From positions 1 through 63,685 of the forward strand of contig PABI01000004.1 in NCBI GenBank assembly GCA_002699125.1: a DNA stretch of 63,685 bases. Reading direction: 5' to 3'. Within the stretch, counting starts at the first letter, position 1, and each line of letters begins with the position of its first letter. This stretch comes from Anaerolineaceae bacterium (GTDB lineage: Bacteria > Chloroflexota > Anaerolineae > Promineifilales > Promineifilaceae). The notes under the pieces were generated by a model. The model saw nothing but the letters and a program-made list of their open reading frames with translations, made no database searches and was not told where the DNA came from. The translations under genes were made by a program, and so were the position numbers. Shown one piece after another: positions 63,496-63,685 of the stretch.

Positions 63496-63507
63496 CACCC
63501 CCATTCT

Positions 63508-63533
63508 TGTCATTCTCGCACAGGCGGGAATCC
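63508..63533. repeat. TGTCATTCTCGC repeat
   Basis: TGTCATTCTCGCACAGGCGG and GAATCC, closely related to the unit at 56839-56866. It lies right after the stop of the large membrane protein gene. Confidence 0.6.
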
Positions 63534-63627
63534 AATCCCCCGCCTTCGCGGACAATGCTCTGGGCTGGCGATCTTCAAAGGGATTCTTCCCTGCGGTCAG
63601 AGCAACTGTGTGATACGAAACCCGAAT

Positions 63628-63684
63628 TTAGGCGGTTTTTACCTCAATTTGCCACGGTTGCATGTCGCGAATCATGGCATTTAG
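63628..63684 (-). CDS. C-terminal end of an unknown gene running off the right edge
   Basis: Read on the minus strand, an open frame enters from the edge and stops at TAA 63630-63628. The last residues are LNAMIRDMQPWQIEVKTA. The composition looks protein-like, but only 18 residues are visible, so no function can be given. Confidence 0.3.
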   Translation of the reverse strand, partial: LNAMIRDMQPWQIEVKTA

Positions 63685-63685
63685 C

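Overview
The window looks like chromosomal DNA of a mesophilic Chloroflexota bacterium (Anaerolineae/Ardenticatenia type), possibly from a metagenome assembly. The reasons are multi-GAF sensors with Chloroflexota-style linkers, a PF10131-type giant membrane protein, CHAT proteases with effector-associated (death-like) domains, a moderate GC content, and many short palindromic repeats in intergenic DNA. The taxonomic call is inference from protein style; no marker gene was searched. One DNA signature runs through the whole window: the palindromic octamer ACGGCCGT. I counted about 95 copies by hand, against one or two expected by chance, spread over genes of every function.

Left part (1-14.8 kb): the end of an IS1595-like transposase, an FHA protein, a lipoprotein of the GH-A clan, a DUF952 protein, a GH13 alpha-amylase, a cyclic-nucleotide-binding membrane protein with two bPH2 modules, peptide deformylase, gatC/gatA/gatB interleaved with a SanA/YdcF protein, a frameshifted DUF433/DUF5615 toxin-antitoxin pair, a sugar nucleotidyltransferase and a class I aminotransferase.

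Middle left (15.2-36 kb): a 20-kb one-direction sensory cluster. Two orphan TrpX-like ABC substrate-binding lipoproteins each precede a Cache-HAMP-GAF sensor. Five GAF proteins have no output domain; four of them end in the same half-GAF tail, and the fifth ends in a shorter version of it. They are followed by a single PAS/GAF histidine kinase and a single-domain response regulator. The design suggests many membrane receptors feeding one kinase.

Middle (36-48.7 kb, minus strand): a candidate NTP-dependent conflict or cell-death operon. In transcription order it holds an unknown 302-aa protein, a CHAT protease with an intact His/Cys dyad and a C-terminal EAD, a CHAT paralogue with His changed to Tyr fused to a P-loop-dead STAND module, a MoxR AAA+ ATPase, a vWA protein, a 1191-aa STAND ATPase with a catalytically dead CHAT and four tandem EADs, a Cas4/AddB-like four-cysteine PD-(D/E)XK nuclease, and a THUMP-like methyltransferase. 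Two matching AGATTGG inverted repeats lie in its gaps. This is the most interesting system in the window.

Right part (48.9-63.7 kb): a polar amino acid ABC transporter whose permease carries a partial copy of a binding-protein lobe, an MFS transporter, a degenerate CPBP-like protein, a GxxExxY protein bounded by 28-bp perfect inverted repeats, an enoyl-CoA hydratase, a TIGR00266/AIM24 protein, a methyltransferase, a selenocysteine tRNA (selC), and a 955-aa membrane protein whose coding sequence has absorbed several of the dispersed repeats.
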